64,000 bases of DNA, from the NCBI RefSeq assembly GCF_030269925.1, contig NC_085124.1, positions 4,092,001 through 4,156,000 of the forward strand. The letters run 5' to 3'. Numbering within the stretch: the first letter of the stretch is position 1; every line of letters starts with the position of its first letter. This document shows positions 40,917 to 52,210 of this stretch, one piece after another. The stretch comes from Bombyx mori. Its lineage: Eukaryota > Arthropoda > Insecta > Lepidoptera > Bombycidae. The position numbers and the translations under genes were made by a program. Below the pieces are notes generated by a model, which was not told the origin of the DNA, searched no databases, and saw only the letters and a program-made list of their open reading frames with translations.

Positions 40917-41329
40917 TTCAGTTAAGTAATAATTTACTACACGGAGATTTTTTGTCTAATGGCTGGAAGTACAATCCCAAATAGAAACGTTCGATCTTAC
41001 GTCAATCGAAATCGAAACATTTTTTTGTGTTCGTTCTGAAAAAAGAAACTTCCTCGTACTAAGCTGTTAAAATTATTCGACTTGCATGAAGATTGTAATG
41101 TTTTATTTTTCAACATTACTACTACAGCGCTCCCTCCTAAAATGAATTACTTAAAAACTGGGTCAGCATACAAGTTATGTTTCCGCCCCTACTGTTTATT
41201 GTACATACGAAACATCCATTACATCTTTAATTACAAAACGGTACGAGTAATGGACAGGCTGTATGATTAAAACCGGTGTCACAGGTAAGTTCCCGAAAAC
41301 TAAGGACGTGGTGAGTATGATGTCTAGGA
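40917..41329. other. AT-rich stretch, possible continuation of the same element
   Basis: A 62-codon plus frame at 41082-41270 (MHEDCNVLFFNITTTALPPK...) is unassigned. No repeat match seen. Confidence 0.3.
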
Positions 41330-41620
41330 CGTTTTTTTTTTTTTTGCTTATATTTGTAGACGAGCCCACAGCCCATCTGGTGTTAAGTGGTTACTGGAGC
41401 CCATAGACATCTACAACGTAAATGCGCCACACACCTTGAGATATAAGTTCTAAGGTCTCACTCAGTATAGTTACAACGGTTGCCCCACCCTTCAAACCGA
41501 AACGCATTACTGCTTCACGGCCGAAATAGGCGGGGCGGTGGTACCTACCCATGCGGACTCACAAGAGGTCTTACCACCAGTAATTATGCAAATTATAATT
41601 TTGTGGGTTTGATTTGATGA
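41330..41620 (-). mobile_element. Family A retroposon with part of the middle region
   Basis: Antisense copy after a 15-base T run, from TTGTAGACGAGCCCACAGCC through GTCTTACCACCAGTAATTAT and GCAAATTATAATTTTGTGGG. It has a short CTCA duplication in the GGTCTCACTCAGTATAG block. Confidence 0.85.
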
Positions 41621-41984
41621 AAATTACGATATCGCAATCGAAAAATGAAATTTATATAATGTGATTTTGTATAACCCGATTTTTTAAGCTGTTGATGGCA
41701 AATGAGTATATATGCGACTCTGATCGTGAGCACACCGTCGGTAATGTCAGTAATCTAGGGACACAGTCATACCAAAGTCCACTTGCATTATAAGGAAGGC
41801 CGTTGCAGCCGGGAAATAAAATAGAGGACATCTCATAACTGCTAGGATTGCGCACGGCGCGATAGTAAAACAGAGATGACAGGATCGCAAACAATTCCAC
41901 AGACCACTCCCCGTGGTACATCTAGTGGATACATGCTTGAATGATACATGTGAGTTCGAAGATCCTTAGCTAACAATAATATTT
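41621..41984. other. No gene called
   Basis: A minus frame (41652-41921, 89 codons, start MYHGEWSVELFAILSSLFYY) covers it. No domain or splice context seen, so it is not called. Confidence 0.35.
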
Positions 41985-42407
41985 AAAAAAAGACGTGTGG
42001 TACTCGGGGACTGCCGCGGTAAAGCTATTGCAAAGCATTTTTTATCAACTTATGCAATTATAATTAGACAATAATAATTTAATATTAAAACAATAATAAA
42101 AATAAGACCATGCTATATTTATAAACATTAACAAAAGCAAAACATTAACTGTCCCCTTCACACTCATAAGCTAGACCGCGTGAGAGAGAGAGAGAGAGAT
42201 GGGCAGACTTTTCATGATGCTGCGTGATGCGTGACGTCGCACTGCATGAGCACAATTATTCACAAACACTACACCAGCGCAACGTGTGAATGTGTTGAAC
42301 GCGAGCTACATAGTAGGCGCAGTGGGGGTGTCAGGTTATTTTCGTTACGGAATTTCTTGATTCAGTCGCCGTGCTCAAGGCCCGCGATAGAAGCTATGCA
42401 ATAGCTT
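41985..42407 (-). repeat. Repeat E, copy 2 (inverted relative to 3935-4342)
   Basis: Runs from AAAAAAAGACGTGTGGTACT to GAAGCTATGCAATAGCTT and matches copy 1 in reverse along its whole length. It has an (AG)n expansion at about 42184-42201. The subterminal AAGCTATTGCAAAGC / AAGCTATGCAATAGCTT inverted repeats are retained. Confidence 0.8.
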
Positions 42408-42907
42408 AAAAGTGCAGTTTTTAATTATGAACTTCAAGTTTTTGAAATTGGAACAAGTTTTCGTTTTACACTTTGTTATCAGTGAAACAGTCTCGCGTGC
42501 GGTCTGAACATTCGTCTAATCTTTAATATCGCAAATCATTCTACAACATTGTACGGGACACACGGTCTAAGAAAACTGCGGAGAGCTAAAGGATTTATAT
42601 ATGATACGTGCTCTCGCGTCGTCGGTGTGAATTTTAATAGAGTTTTAAATTCTAACATGAAAAACGATCGGAACTATGGATATGCTTTTGTGGAGTTTAA
42701 CTTTTGGCGAAAATCGCGTCCGAATCCGTGTAGTAGGAAGTATTTGGTCTAATCCTCTAGACTATATTTGTCTGATTAATTATTTTCTTCACTTACAAGT
42801 TACTATGTTTTAGTTAAATATTTATTATTGGTGTTCTGCCGCGGGGCAATCAGGCGTCCCGGTTTGAAACTTTCGAGAAACGTTATGCAAAATAATTAAG
42901 ATTTTAC
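42408..42907. other. No gene called
   Basis: A 67-codon plus frame (42549-42752) has mixed codons (MYGTHGLRKLRRAKGF...) but no splice sites in phase or known motif. Confidence 0.3.
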
Positions 42908-42955
42908 CTTCACTTCTCGAGGAGGTAGCGGCATTGGCATTGAGATGTCTAGAGG
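42908..42955 (-). CDS. Candidate 48-nt exon, Pro-rich linker
   Basis: Minus strand: TTTTTAATCCCAAG precedes, GTAAAATC follows. The 48 nt in phase 0 encode PLDISMPMPLPPREVK. The donor is good; the acceptor is only fair (short pyrimidine tract, AAG). Phase 0 at both ends joins the 31-nt candidate at 48324-48354 (which ends on a codon boundary) to the coiled-coil exon at 13430-13492. It is GC-richer than its flanks and not part of a repeat here. The open frame also extends upstream past the proposed acceptor (to about 43120), so the left boundary is uncertain. Confidence 0.4.
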
Positions 42956-44078
42956 CTTGGGATTAAAAATACCGTAAGTTCTTGTACCCGTAAGTAATAA
43001 TACCCTTAAAATATCACATATGAGTCGTCTATTATCAAAGGTGGCAATCTGTGCATTTGGATAAAAAAATGTTATTGATATGTCAATACAGATTGATTTG
43101 AATATAATCGTCTCCTTCAAAGAATACGGTTCAAAACCTGCATTAAATAAAGGTTAATACTTAACCTGTTATTTATCTAAGATGTCGTTCAGAAGAGTTT
43201 TGTGACTGCCAATGGAATACAAAGTCAATAATTCGTTTTTCTGATTTACCAACAATTGTCCAAAAGTCACATTGCCGGCTTTGATAATAGTCGACTCATA
43301 TGTAATAAATGTCTACAATTACAATTTTAAAACATCTTAATTTAAATAGTTGGGTGTAACCAATGGTATTTATTTCTCTAATGCTCTATACTTTTTTAAT
43401 TTAACTAAAATAATACGACGTTACAAACGAAGAATTTTGGAAAAATACCTGATGTTAGCAATTACAGAGGTACAAAATCATTGCAACCTCAATTTCACTG
43501 TCCAATTAAAAATATTGAAGAAAAAAGAAATATTTTTTTGCGAATGAAGTCTTAACAGCATTGACATAAATACTGTTTTATTTTTATTTCTTGTACTAGC
43601 ATCAGTAATAAATCAACATCCGTTTTCTTAGATAAACATTTCAAAAGCAATACCAATGTTTTCTCCTGTGTTATGATATCAAAAACTAAGACAATTGACC
43701 CAGAGATCAAACACAAAATGTACTTAGTGAAGCTAAAGATTCCAACCGATTTTCAAACCCGGATCCAGCAATACTCTAATCTACACTATGCCGGATCACT
43801 GAACACTAAAAAAAGATACATACGTGTACTACCAGAATAAACATAGATTGTACATTTGTTACAGGGACCCAATAAATCCCTTAGTGAATTAAAAGGTGGG
43901 CGCGCTTCGAGACATTGACCAGAAGATTATTCACCAATGAATTTTTCATCGTAACCCGACAGGGGACGTGTAAACCTTTTACACACATTTGCCAAGGATT
44001 AGGCAAATGCGAAAAGGTGGGACGAAGGCGAACAAAGTTGGGTTAAACTTTATCGCATTCATTTAATATTTAAGTACT
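42956..44078. other. Probable intron or flanking DNA
   Basis: No further exon recognised. A plus-strand TTGTTACAG at about 43855-43863 followed by a 31-nt open stretch and GTGGGC is a weak splice-like pattern only. 43890-44040 is GC-richer and unassigned. Confidence 0.4.
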
Positions 44079-44300
44079 TTTTTTATTGGTTATTTGGGTA
44101 GACGAGCTCACGACTCACCTGGTGTTAAGTGATTAACGGAGCCCATAAACATTAAAAATGCCGCCACCCACCTAGTGACATGGGTTCTATGTCTCAGTTT
44201 TACAGTATAACGGTTGGATCACCTTTCAGACCGAAACGCGTGACTCCTTCACGGCAGATATAGGTAGAGTGGTGGTTCCTACCTGAACCGACTCATAAGA
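44079..44300 (-). mobile_element. Diverged family A retroposon
   Basis: Antisense copy recognisable by TTGGGTAGACGAGCTCACGA, CTGGTGTTAAGTGATTAACG, CAGACCGAAACGCGTGACTC and CTTCACGGCAGATATAGGTA. Many substitutions and short deletions. Confidence 0.75.
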
Positions 44301-44317
44301 CGCCCTTACCCACCAAA

Positions 44318-44415
44318 CGACTCCCCTTGCACTCTCTCACCCGACGTCCGATCTCCACCTGGGGTCAGAACTCGGTCAAAGTAGGGGGGTTCCCGCGGTC
44401 AACACTTCATAAGAT
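44318..44415 (+). repeat. GC-rich repeat fragment, related to 16780-16865
   Basis: ACGACTCCCCTTGCACTCTC, ACCCGACGTCCGATCTCCAC and CGGTCAAAGTAGGG...CGCGGTCAACACT match the last third of the block at 16634-16945. It directly follows a family A copy. Confidence 0.65.
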
Positions 44416-45154
44416 GCCACTAGTAAAAACTTTTAGCTTTAATAACGGTTTTAGCTAACGTTGGTGTGCAAGTGATATACAAAAAATTTACAACTTATTA
44501 ACAGGAGGGACAGAGTTTGCTAACAGGTTCCCGACTGCCTCCGAAAGAGACTTAACAACTCAAGGGCAGCGAAATATAACAATGCCGCGTATTCGTAAAG
44601 ACCGGTATGTCGTGATTGGTCATTTGTCTAAAAGCTATAAAATTTCATCAGCACTAGACGAAAGGCTCTATATACATTTTGACACCGAACAACCGTAAAA
44701 TCAGACCCATAGCTGCACAAGTGGCAGCCATCATTTCCGGAAGGCGATGTGAGGAAACTTCAACGATTTTTACTACGAACGCTTTTTACTAGCGCTCGTT
44801 TATTATAAACTTTATTGTGGTATAAAGCATAAAATAATGACGTATTTTTATAACCAGATGAAGTAAAACACCTTTTATGACAGCGATAACATCGTTATTG
44901 AAATGTTTTTAGGGTATACTCCCTTTAATGCACGGTTTGAGATTAGATTTTTTTTACGATCCTATGTCAAGGTAAGTTTTTTCAATTTAAAATGTTGTTC
45001 TTGAATTCGATTAAACTATGCAATGCTTTGCGTTTCTCTTTGGACATATTTCAAAACGGCGACTACGTGTGTATTGGGTTTTAACTATCATCGTATTCCT
45101 AAACAAATATCCAAAGTCATGACGTCAGTATTCTTTTGTTTAATAATTAATATT
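44416..45154. other. No gene seen
   Basis: Mixed composition. GGCAGCCATCATTTCCGGAA near 44725 is a GC-rich bit. No splice pair or motif. Confidence 0.35.
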
Positions 45155-45570
45155 GTAATATTAATACGTGAAGCAAAAACTTTGTATCCCTTTTTCCGAA
45201 AATTGCGCGGACGGAGGAGTATAAAATTTTCCACACTTATAGAGAACATAGACAAGAAGTGTACAATGCTAATATTTTTTTTAAATAATGCATAAAAGAT
45301 AAATTAAATCAATAAAGAAAACATTACACACACTACAACCATGTATTTGACGCACACACGCATGCATACTATTTATTGTCTAACTTTTGTTCTTGACGTC
45401 TGTGGTCAAATTGAGAATTGATTAAATATTGTTTGTCTTTATTAATATTTGTTATAGTGTAGCCATGGCGAAATTTGTGGTTATAGAAGTATAAAATACA
45501 ATCATAATAGTGTACAAACTTAAAATTCCAATTAATTATAGTCGAATTTCGACTACTGCGGGACCTCTAG
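45155..45570 (+). mobile_element. Helitron-like family D copy
   Basis: From about AATATTAATACGTGAAGCAA to CTAG at 45567-45570 followed by T. The 3' region has the hairpin AGTCGAATTTCGACT, then 12 bases, then CTAG, the Helitron 3' layout. The 5' TC end is not preserved. No Rep/helicase coding. Confidence 0.8.
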
Positions 45571-46825
45571 TTAATATTATAATTCCTTTCGTGCATAAAG
45601 TACTTTGCGTTTGAAGAGAAATATATATCTGTCTTTGTTACTTTTTTTTTTCTCAATGTTTTGCGATCAATTGTTACAAAAATCATGTGAGTTGCGAAAG
45701 GTTCGCGTTTGGCTAGACTGCTTTCCTTAGTAGGAGAGGACATCGGCTCTATTGAGTCTTCTAATCGGAAGACAAGACAGTTGCAAGAGCGCTCTAGACA
45801 TTGGTGACATTTGGGTAAGCTGTCGAGCTGTCAATCAGAATAATAATGTGTATTTATGCAGCCTAAGTATATGAAAATTTCGTTGACAGTAATTTTTAAT
45901 TTGTTGTCCCATTAATCTGTATTCGCAAGCACGAAATCATCGACAGCCAAGTTTTGAGCATCGACAACAGTTCGTCTAATCATAAAACACTTTTCAAGCT
46001 TTAAGCTCTAATACTACAAACAATTCGAAGACGAAGCTCTCTAGCGCTATTTGTTTTAGCACTCCGTCCGCTCCGAGGAAATCTATTTTCCAGAAATAGG
46101 TGAAAATCCACGACTAGGACGCATACACGAGCTGAATTCACAATCGACTTTAGTGTTTATTAGGTAAGTTTCGGAGCCTTGCGGTAGGACTGAAGACGTT
46201 GAGAATTTAATACCGTAAAATGGTAATTTCATTGAAATTAGGATAGCAGAACTTTAGGTTTGTAATTTATTCGGAAAAGTACTAATAGAATTGTCAGGAT
46301 GTAATTCGTCGAATATTTTTTTTAAATAATCTCAATTGTAATGAAAAAGTATTTTCGTAAATCTATATTTTGATTTTTGAACTTCATATTTTAAGAGGGA
46401 TTGTGACAAATATACTATAACATAGATATCGTATCTCGTATGTCGTATCACTCTTGTCAGAGCGGTCGTGGTCGTCATCCAGCATCATTGTTAACATCTG
46501 CCCAACATAGATATAGCATAGAAAATTATTAAAATATCGGATCCCCGTAATCGTGGCGAGATAAAATACTTTCTACCATTTATCCTTTTTATATTAAAAA
46601 GATCATTGACATCGGAAGAACACATTTAGCGCTTTGCTCGGCTAAACCAAACAAACACAAAACTTCTTGAAGTGCGATACTAGATCACTAAAAATCACAT
46701 TCGATTATTTGTAGCCTGCCAATGCTATCCGCGTAATGTGTGACAACTAAAAATTTGCGCAAAATATATGATCTTGGTGGTTGAGTTTGGCTATTAAAGG
46801 GAGAATTGTATACATTTTATTTTTA
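45571..46825. other. No gene seen
   Basis: A moderately GC-rich piece at 45690-45840 and TCAGAGCGGTCGTGGTCGTC near 46457 (possibly a worn retroelement end) are the only features. No supported exon. Confidence 0.4.
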
Positions 46826-47105
46826 CTACCTAAGCTGATGGTCTTGAGAGACCATTTCAGCGTAACCTTAAGAAGTAGGTGAGCTCACAGGGCTCAAGCC
46901 TGGCGACTTAGCTAACACTAACCCCAACAAGAGCAGTACTCCGCAGAATCTACCACCGGATCGGAAACGCAACCCACTGAGATGATCCGGCGAGAAACTC
47001 AGGGGGATGTGGATGTGGTTTAGTTTACACGCCGAGCCTTTCGTTGCAAGCGACGGGTTCGACAAGAACGATGACCGGTGCTTGGGGTACCTAAAAGTAC
47101 CGTTA
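46826..47105 (+). mobile_element. Family B retroposon, full length
   Basis: Sense copy from CTACCTAAGCTGATGGTCTT to GGTGCTTGGGGTACCTAAAA, the most complete 3' end among B copies here. It shares the CTGATGGTCTTGAGAGA variant with the copy at 31585-31712, suggesting a subfamily. Confidence 0.85.
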
Positions 47106-47423
47106 GTGGAACCTACATTCTTATTGCTTAGTTAAATAGATGTTTCCGCTTACTTAAGGATAATAGTTTCCGTCACGGCTATGGCAATAGTGACACCTTG
47201 CAGATAGATTCAAGCCGAGATCTTGAAAACTATGTCCCATTGAAAAAGCTTTTCCATTAGACAGCATTAGAAACGACAAATAAGGCACATGTTGTTATAG
47301 GCTTAAGAGCACTGCAATATCACGTACGACGCGAAATGCCTTTAGAGCAACAAAGGGCCACTCAATGGCATGAGTTCGAACAAATTTAATAACGCACTCA
47401 CATTGACAGGTGAAAGCGAAGGC
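47106..47423. other. No gene seen
   Basis: Unassigned, moderately AT-rich. Confidence 0.35.
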
Positions 47424-47875
47424 GTGAAAGTGGATTTAATGAGCGGGGGAATCATGGGAGACTCTGGTCTAGAGTGTGATGGACTAACATAGCAAGAGAC
47501 CTTTTTTGTTGTTTGTTATTGGTTTGCTATTTTCTAGTAATGTTCTTTAGATAATTCCCTAATGAACTTTGAACTTATATCGAGAATGTTCGTTGAACTA
47601 ACAACAGCTATACAACCCAAAAAGGTTTTTACGGGATGTCGACGCACCATGTGATGAAAGTGGATTTCATGAGTGGGGGAATCATGGGAGACTCTGGTCT
47701 AGAGTGTGATAGACTAACATATCGAGAGACGTTTTTTTTTTGTTATTAGTTTGCTATTTTCTAGTAATATTGTTTAGATAATCTCCAAATGAATTTTGAA
47801 TTTATATCAAGAATGTTCGTTGAAGTAACAACAGCTATACAACCCAAAAAGGTTTTTACGGGATGTCGACGCACC
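47424..47875. repeat. Tandem duplication, ~225-bp unit (period 230)
   Basis: Unit 1 is 47424-47648, unit 2 is 47654-47875. Both run from TGAAAGTGGATTT and GGGGGAATCATGGGAGACTC to TTTTTACGGGATGTCGACGC. They differ by scattered substitutions and a few small indels (roughly 90% alike by eye). Confidence 0.9.
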
Positions 47876-48323
47876 TCGTACACGTAATGTTTAGGTACGC
47901 ATTATAATCATTATGCATGTTGTTTTAATCTGAATTAAACAGATTGTGTACCTGTTTTAGTTTTGGCGGCCATAAATGTATTATCTATGTTGACGGCCAT
48001 TTTGTCTCTCGACCACAGACAATAACAATGTTCATAGATAACAAAACTACAATTGTCACAGATTAATGACATTGAATTGCATAAACCAGATTTGTTAGAT
48101 GAAGACGAGTTGCAAAACCGACCAACCTCTAAGGTTAAGGATTTCAGTTGCATAGAGTATCACCTTCTATACGCTTGTAAAAATGTTTCGATGGGTTGTC
48201 AAAATTCTTTTATTTATCTTCGAGTAGCTTGAATTATAACCAAACGTTGAGCATTATTTTTACATAGAAGTTGCTGTCATATTTGAATAGTATCTGAAAA
48301 TGTCTAACTTAAAAAATTCTTAC
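47876..48323. other. No gene called
   Basis: A 72-codon minus frame (47935-48153; MQLKSLTLEVGRFCNSSSSN...) is GC-richer than its surroundings but no splice-site pair fits it. It lies downstream of the small exon at 48324-48354 on the same strand and could hide an exon. Confidence 0.3.
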
Positions 48324-48354
48324 CACATGACTGAACCTGCCATCAGTATCATAC
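48324..48354 (-). CDS. Candidate 31-nt microexon of the minus-strand gene
   Basis: Minus strand: branch-point-like ACTAAT, then TATCAATTCCTTTACAG, a strong acceptor. The 31 nt that follow end before GTAAGAATT, a strong donor. In the only open phase the exon supplies one base to a split codon and then encodes YDTDGRFSHV. It ends on a codon boundary, compatible with 42908-42955 and with 13430-13492. Splice signals on both sides of so short a segment are unlikely by chance, and the peptide is not low-complexity. The protein is not recognised. Confidence 0.55.
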
Positions 48355-49949
48355 CTGTAAAGGAATTGATACATTAGTTTTGTTTATAGTTCACAGTTAC
48401 AATTAAACTCATTTTTACGGTTTGATTTCGCGTTTTTATAATTATTATCTTACATCTGGGATCCGCGTTACGTGAAGATGAAAGCCCAACTCAAACAAAC
48501 TGCCAGTTCTCACGATACTATTAGTTCGGTCTGTGTGAAATAAAGCATGATAGTTCTAAGAAAATATTTCTAGAAAAATATATTTATACTTTTGTATGTA
48601 AAACGAATTCATGGTTTGACAATCAGTGGCTTTATAATTGAATGCACTCTGATTGGCTTATTCGCCTCACGTTTGATGATGTCACATCCGGTTGCGACTT
48701 GCGGAATATTTCCGGTCCAATTTCCCATGCAGTCGGGTGTTACTGGTGTTAGTTCAGAGCAGGACGCTAACGCAGGTTTCATAATTATAAAAAGGTAAGA
48801 GAGAGAGTTAAATTTGTAACTGAGCTAAAGTTTTATGATTAGAATTTATGACAATTAAATTCCATGAGTTCCAGTACATTTCACTTGAAGATTCACCTCG
48901 GAGATTCTCAACTCCAAGCACGAGTTTTGATCGTATTTCTTGTAGGGTTTCGAGAAAATGAGAAAAGGCAAAGTGCATTAAGAACATCTCCTGAGCCACT
49001 TGGTAAAAAATATCCTAAGAAGTCTTTCGCTGAGCAGCAGTCTTTGTTCGGTTAACGGTCGGTAGGAACACAGTTGCTCAAACCTTGTATACTTACATAC
49101 TGTATGTAAGATTTTCTTAAGTTTATTGTCAATGAGATTCAGTATTCTTTTAGTAGGCGATTCGCGAAAATAAAAGCGCCCGGGAGATTATCGAACCTTG
49201 CGAAGTATCAGCATAATATTGTCGATTTTGATAGTATTCGATAGTATTAGCCGTTAATAACGGCTTTGATGTTCCGCCAAAATGCAGTACATTTAATTTT
49301 AATACTATTATATATGTAAGTGGAATATCCTAGTGGGATAAGGTGGTGAAAAATAAGAAGAAGATATATGTAAGTAGGAGAGTATAAATTGAAGACCACA
49401 AATTAATCGTTCTCTTTATACACAATACCTTAGAATACATGCTTAATAGTTTCAGTACCAAATTTAATCATCCAAAACGTGCCTTTATAACGGCAACATT
49501 AAAAACTTCTACACTTCACCGCCATTATTCGTTCCTTGTCGACGAATTAATTGAATTTCCCTGAAACTTTATTATTAAGGTGAAGTTTCATAACTTTGAG
49601 CCCCTGTAAGTCAGAAATCTTGTATCAATCGAAGCGGATTGATTGGTATTTTAATGTATTTATTAAGTTTTTGGTTCATGATGTTCTTTTTTGGACATAA
49701 TATTGGGAATAATATCACGGTTTACTTTGGGTTATCAAGGTTTGCATGTAGATATTAATTAAGATAATTCTGTCTCTTTCATTTGTGAATTTTCATTGTC
49801 GAGGATTGTGACCTTTTCGGAGTAAACTCTAACTAATTAAGGTTTTCTTGGTCAAATTTTCGTGGTGGATTTCCTCGCCCTACCTTATTAATTAAGATAG
49901 ATAATCGAATACTATTGAAAATTATTCATTCATTCATAATCAAATCGTT
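48355..49949. other. No gene supported
   Basis: Short frames at 48592-48798 (plus), 48808-48999 (minus) and 48864-49055 (plus) overlap each other in part and carry no domain. The rest is AT-rich. Presumably intron or intergenic. Confidence 0.4.
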
Positions 49950-50155
49950 TTTTTTCCTACCTATGCTGATAGCCTTTAGAGGCTATTTCAGCTTCGCCTT
50001 GACGTGTAGGTGAGTTCACAGAGCTCAAAACCGGAGTGTTGTTAACACTGGCCCTAGAAAGAGCAGTGCTTCGCAGAATCTACCACCGGTTCGGAAACGG
50101 CGACCCACTGAGAAGATCCGCCGAGAAACTCAGTGTGCTTGGTCTATGGGTTAAA
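49950..50155 (+). mobile_element. Family B retroposon
   Basis: Sense copy after a T run: CTACCTATGCTGATAGCCTT to CCGAGAAACTCAGTGTGCTT. It stops before the GCGACGGGTT end. An extra G in the GGAAACGGCGACCCACTG block shifts the frame relative to other copies. Confidence 0.8.
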
Positions 50156-51854
50156 CAAATCTTTCATCATATGCCATCCGTATCTAAATTTAATACTAGC
50201 TCGTGCGCACATTTTCAAATTGCTCTGTCGAAAATGTTGCCAGCGTGCGCCGGATGCACTCTAGTCGGACGTGGTGGATCATCGTTATCAGAGAGTCGGA
50301 AGGTCCGCTCTTCATATAATATTTTGTACCAGACCTTGTACATCATCCTTTCCGTCGTGAAACAATAATTTAGTGGCAGTCAATTTGGTCAATTTCCAGA
50401 CGATTTTCATTGGTCAGGATTTTTAGACTTGTAAAGACTTGTTTTTTGATTAATTACAAATACAAATTTTGCTTATTTTAATGAACCGGTAAGAAAATGT
50501 TTTTTAAAAAAAATGTTTGTTTAAATGTGAAATATAAATGGCGAACTAAAATCTAGAGATCAATTCGTAAACTGACAATGCGGGCGTATTGGTACTCATA
50601 AAACAATTTATTATGTACCTTTGTGTAATACGGAAATTGAAGATTTATTATTGAATGTCATTTTTGTGGTATCATCATAGTGGGTTCAACATCGAATGTT
50701 GGATCTGGTTGTGAGCGGTCGCGCAATACCAGAGTTAAAGCCAAGGTGCTACCTATCACTGAAGACTCTCCTCAATCTTTGTGATGTGAACTGAAAGAAA
50801 CGTGAAAGGACTACACGCTTATGACTTAAAAAAGTCAGTCATAAATATTTTTTATGAAACATACTTATTAAAGATTGGATAGATGTCCTGACATCGTGAG
50901 GCGCATCAATCTGCCCTTTAGATCGGCAGCTTACGACCGCTACGCACTGAAGGACATGACCTAAAGACATCACATAGGACATAACATAAAGACCCGTGCA
51001 GGACACAACTCGAGAGGTTACTTTAAAACCTTAACCAAATTGCCGTAATTAAGGCTCCAAATTCCCACCTCTTGCTTGCCCAACGACTTAAAGATCCTGT
51101 CATACTTAACAAAATACACTCCCTATGTTTGATACTCATGAAGTTCTCACGGTAATAGAATTCTGTGAACAATAGAAATATCACATTTATACAATGTTTT
51201 TCTTTGCGCTCGGGTAATTTTATCTTGAGGGAGCACTCGGAGTGCCTTATCCAGATATAAAAGCGTACTGGAAACTATTTTTTTCACAATATACTAGAAA
51301 AGGACTTCATATAAGTTCCAAAGCAGAATTACTAATTTAAACATTAATATTTAATACATAGAAGATATTTTTACGTAGCATAAATGAAGTTTGTTAATTC
51401 TATTAATATTTTTTCGAATTGTGTGTTTGTGTTTATTATGAGGAGCACTGAAGTATACTTTACCTATACTTTAATGAATAAAGCAAGTAAGAATTTTTCA
51501 TAACTGTAAAGACCGGAAAAAGTGATTTTGAAGAAATGTACTTTATTAAGTTCTTCGCCCGTTTTCCTCTATTGCTTGCAAACCGTTTTATTTCCTTTTG
51601 TAGGATTCTATGGAGTTTAAGTGTTTTTTTTTTTAGTTTACAATAAAAATGTAAAATAGAAAAGAAAACGTAAAACAAAAACCGAATCTAAATTTTAAAG
51701 TGTCAGTAATTCTGACCGAAAACCGACTACATACTCACTGAACTCAAGATTTTTTAAAGGTGCCTAGGTTTCCAAATCTGATAATGCAAACGCAAAAATT
51801 CACGGTGACAAAAAGTTATTGATCAACGTGTATTGCGGCTTTGTGTTATACATT
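50156..51854. other. No gene supported
   Basis: 50885-51005 repeats GACATCGTGAGGCGCATCAA from the fragment at 24575-24780. A plus frame begins inside the B element (50036-50368) and is not a gene. Otherwise AT-rich. Confidence 0.4.
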
Positions 51855-52010
51855 GCTGGTTTTGTTTTACCCTGATGCACGAGTTCATAACAGCGTTAAG
51901 TGGTTACCGAAGCTCACACACATCACGATCTGAATGCCGTCCGTACATTCTTTGAGACATAAACTCGAAGTCTCAATTATGTAAAGCAGTTGTTTGGCGT
52001 AGGACTCCTG
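51855..52010 (-). mobile_element. Old family A-like remnant
   Basis: CTGATGCACGAGTTCATAAC, AGCGTTAAGTGGTTACCGAA and TTTGAGACATAAACTCGAAG match family A antisense in order, with much decay. Confidence 0.5.
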
Positions 52011-52084
52011 AAATCAGTCTGTTTTGTGGCATAGATTAATAGAATCGTTTTTAAGCCCATTTTCAACGAACAATTACGACGGCA

Positions 52085-52210
52085 CTATTTAACAGTAGGA
52101 AGCGGCTCAGCTCGGCCCCTGACATTACTGACGTCCATGGGCGATGGTAGCCACTCACCATAAGGTGGGCCGCGTGCTCGTCTGCCTACGAAGCCAATAA
52201 AAGAAAGCCT
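52085..52210 (+). mobile_element. LINE family C 3' end
   Basis: GGAAGCGGCTCAGCTCGGCC, GACGTCCATGGGCGATGGTA, AAGGTGGGCCGCGTGCTCGT and CTACGAAGCCAATAAAAGAA match the 3' UTR of copies at 9805 and 38000. No ORF part remains. Confidence 0.75.

Noticed and set aside
43847..43894. Plus-strand exon-like segment after TTGTTACAG
   Set aside because: The acceptor is fair but the donor GTGGGC is poor and the 31-nt peptide is uninformative.
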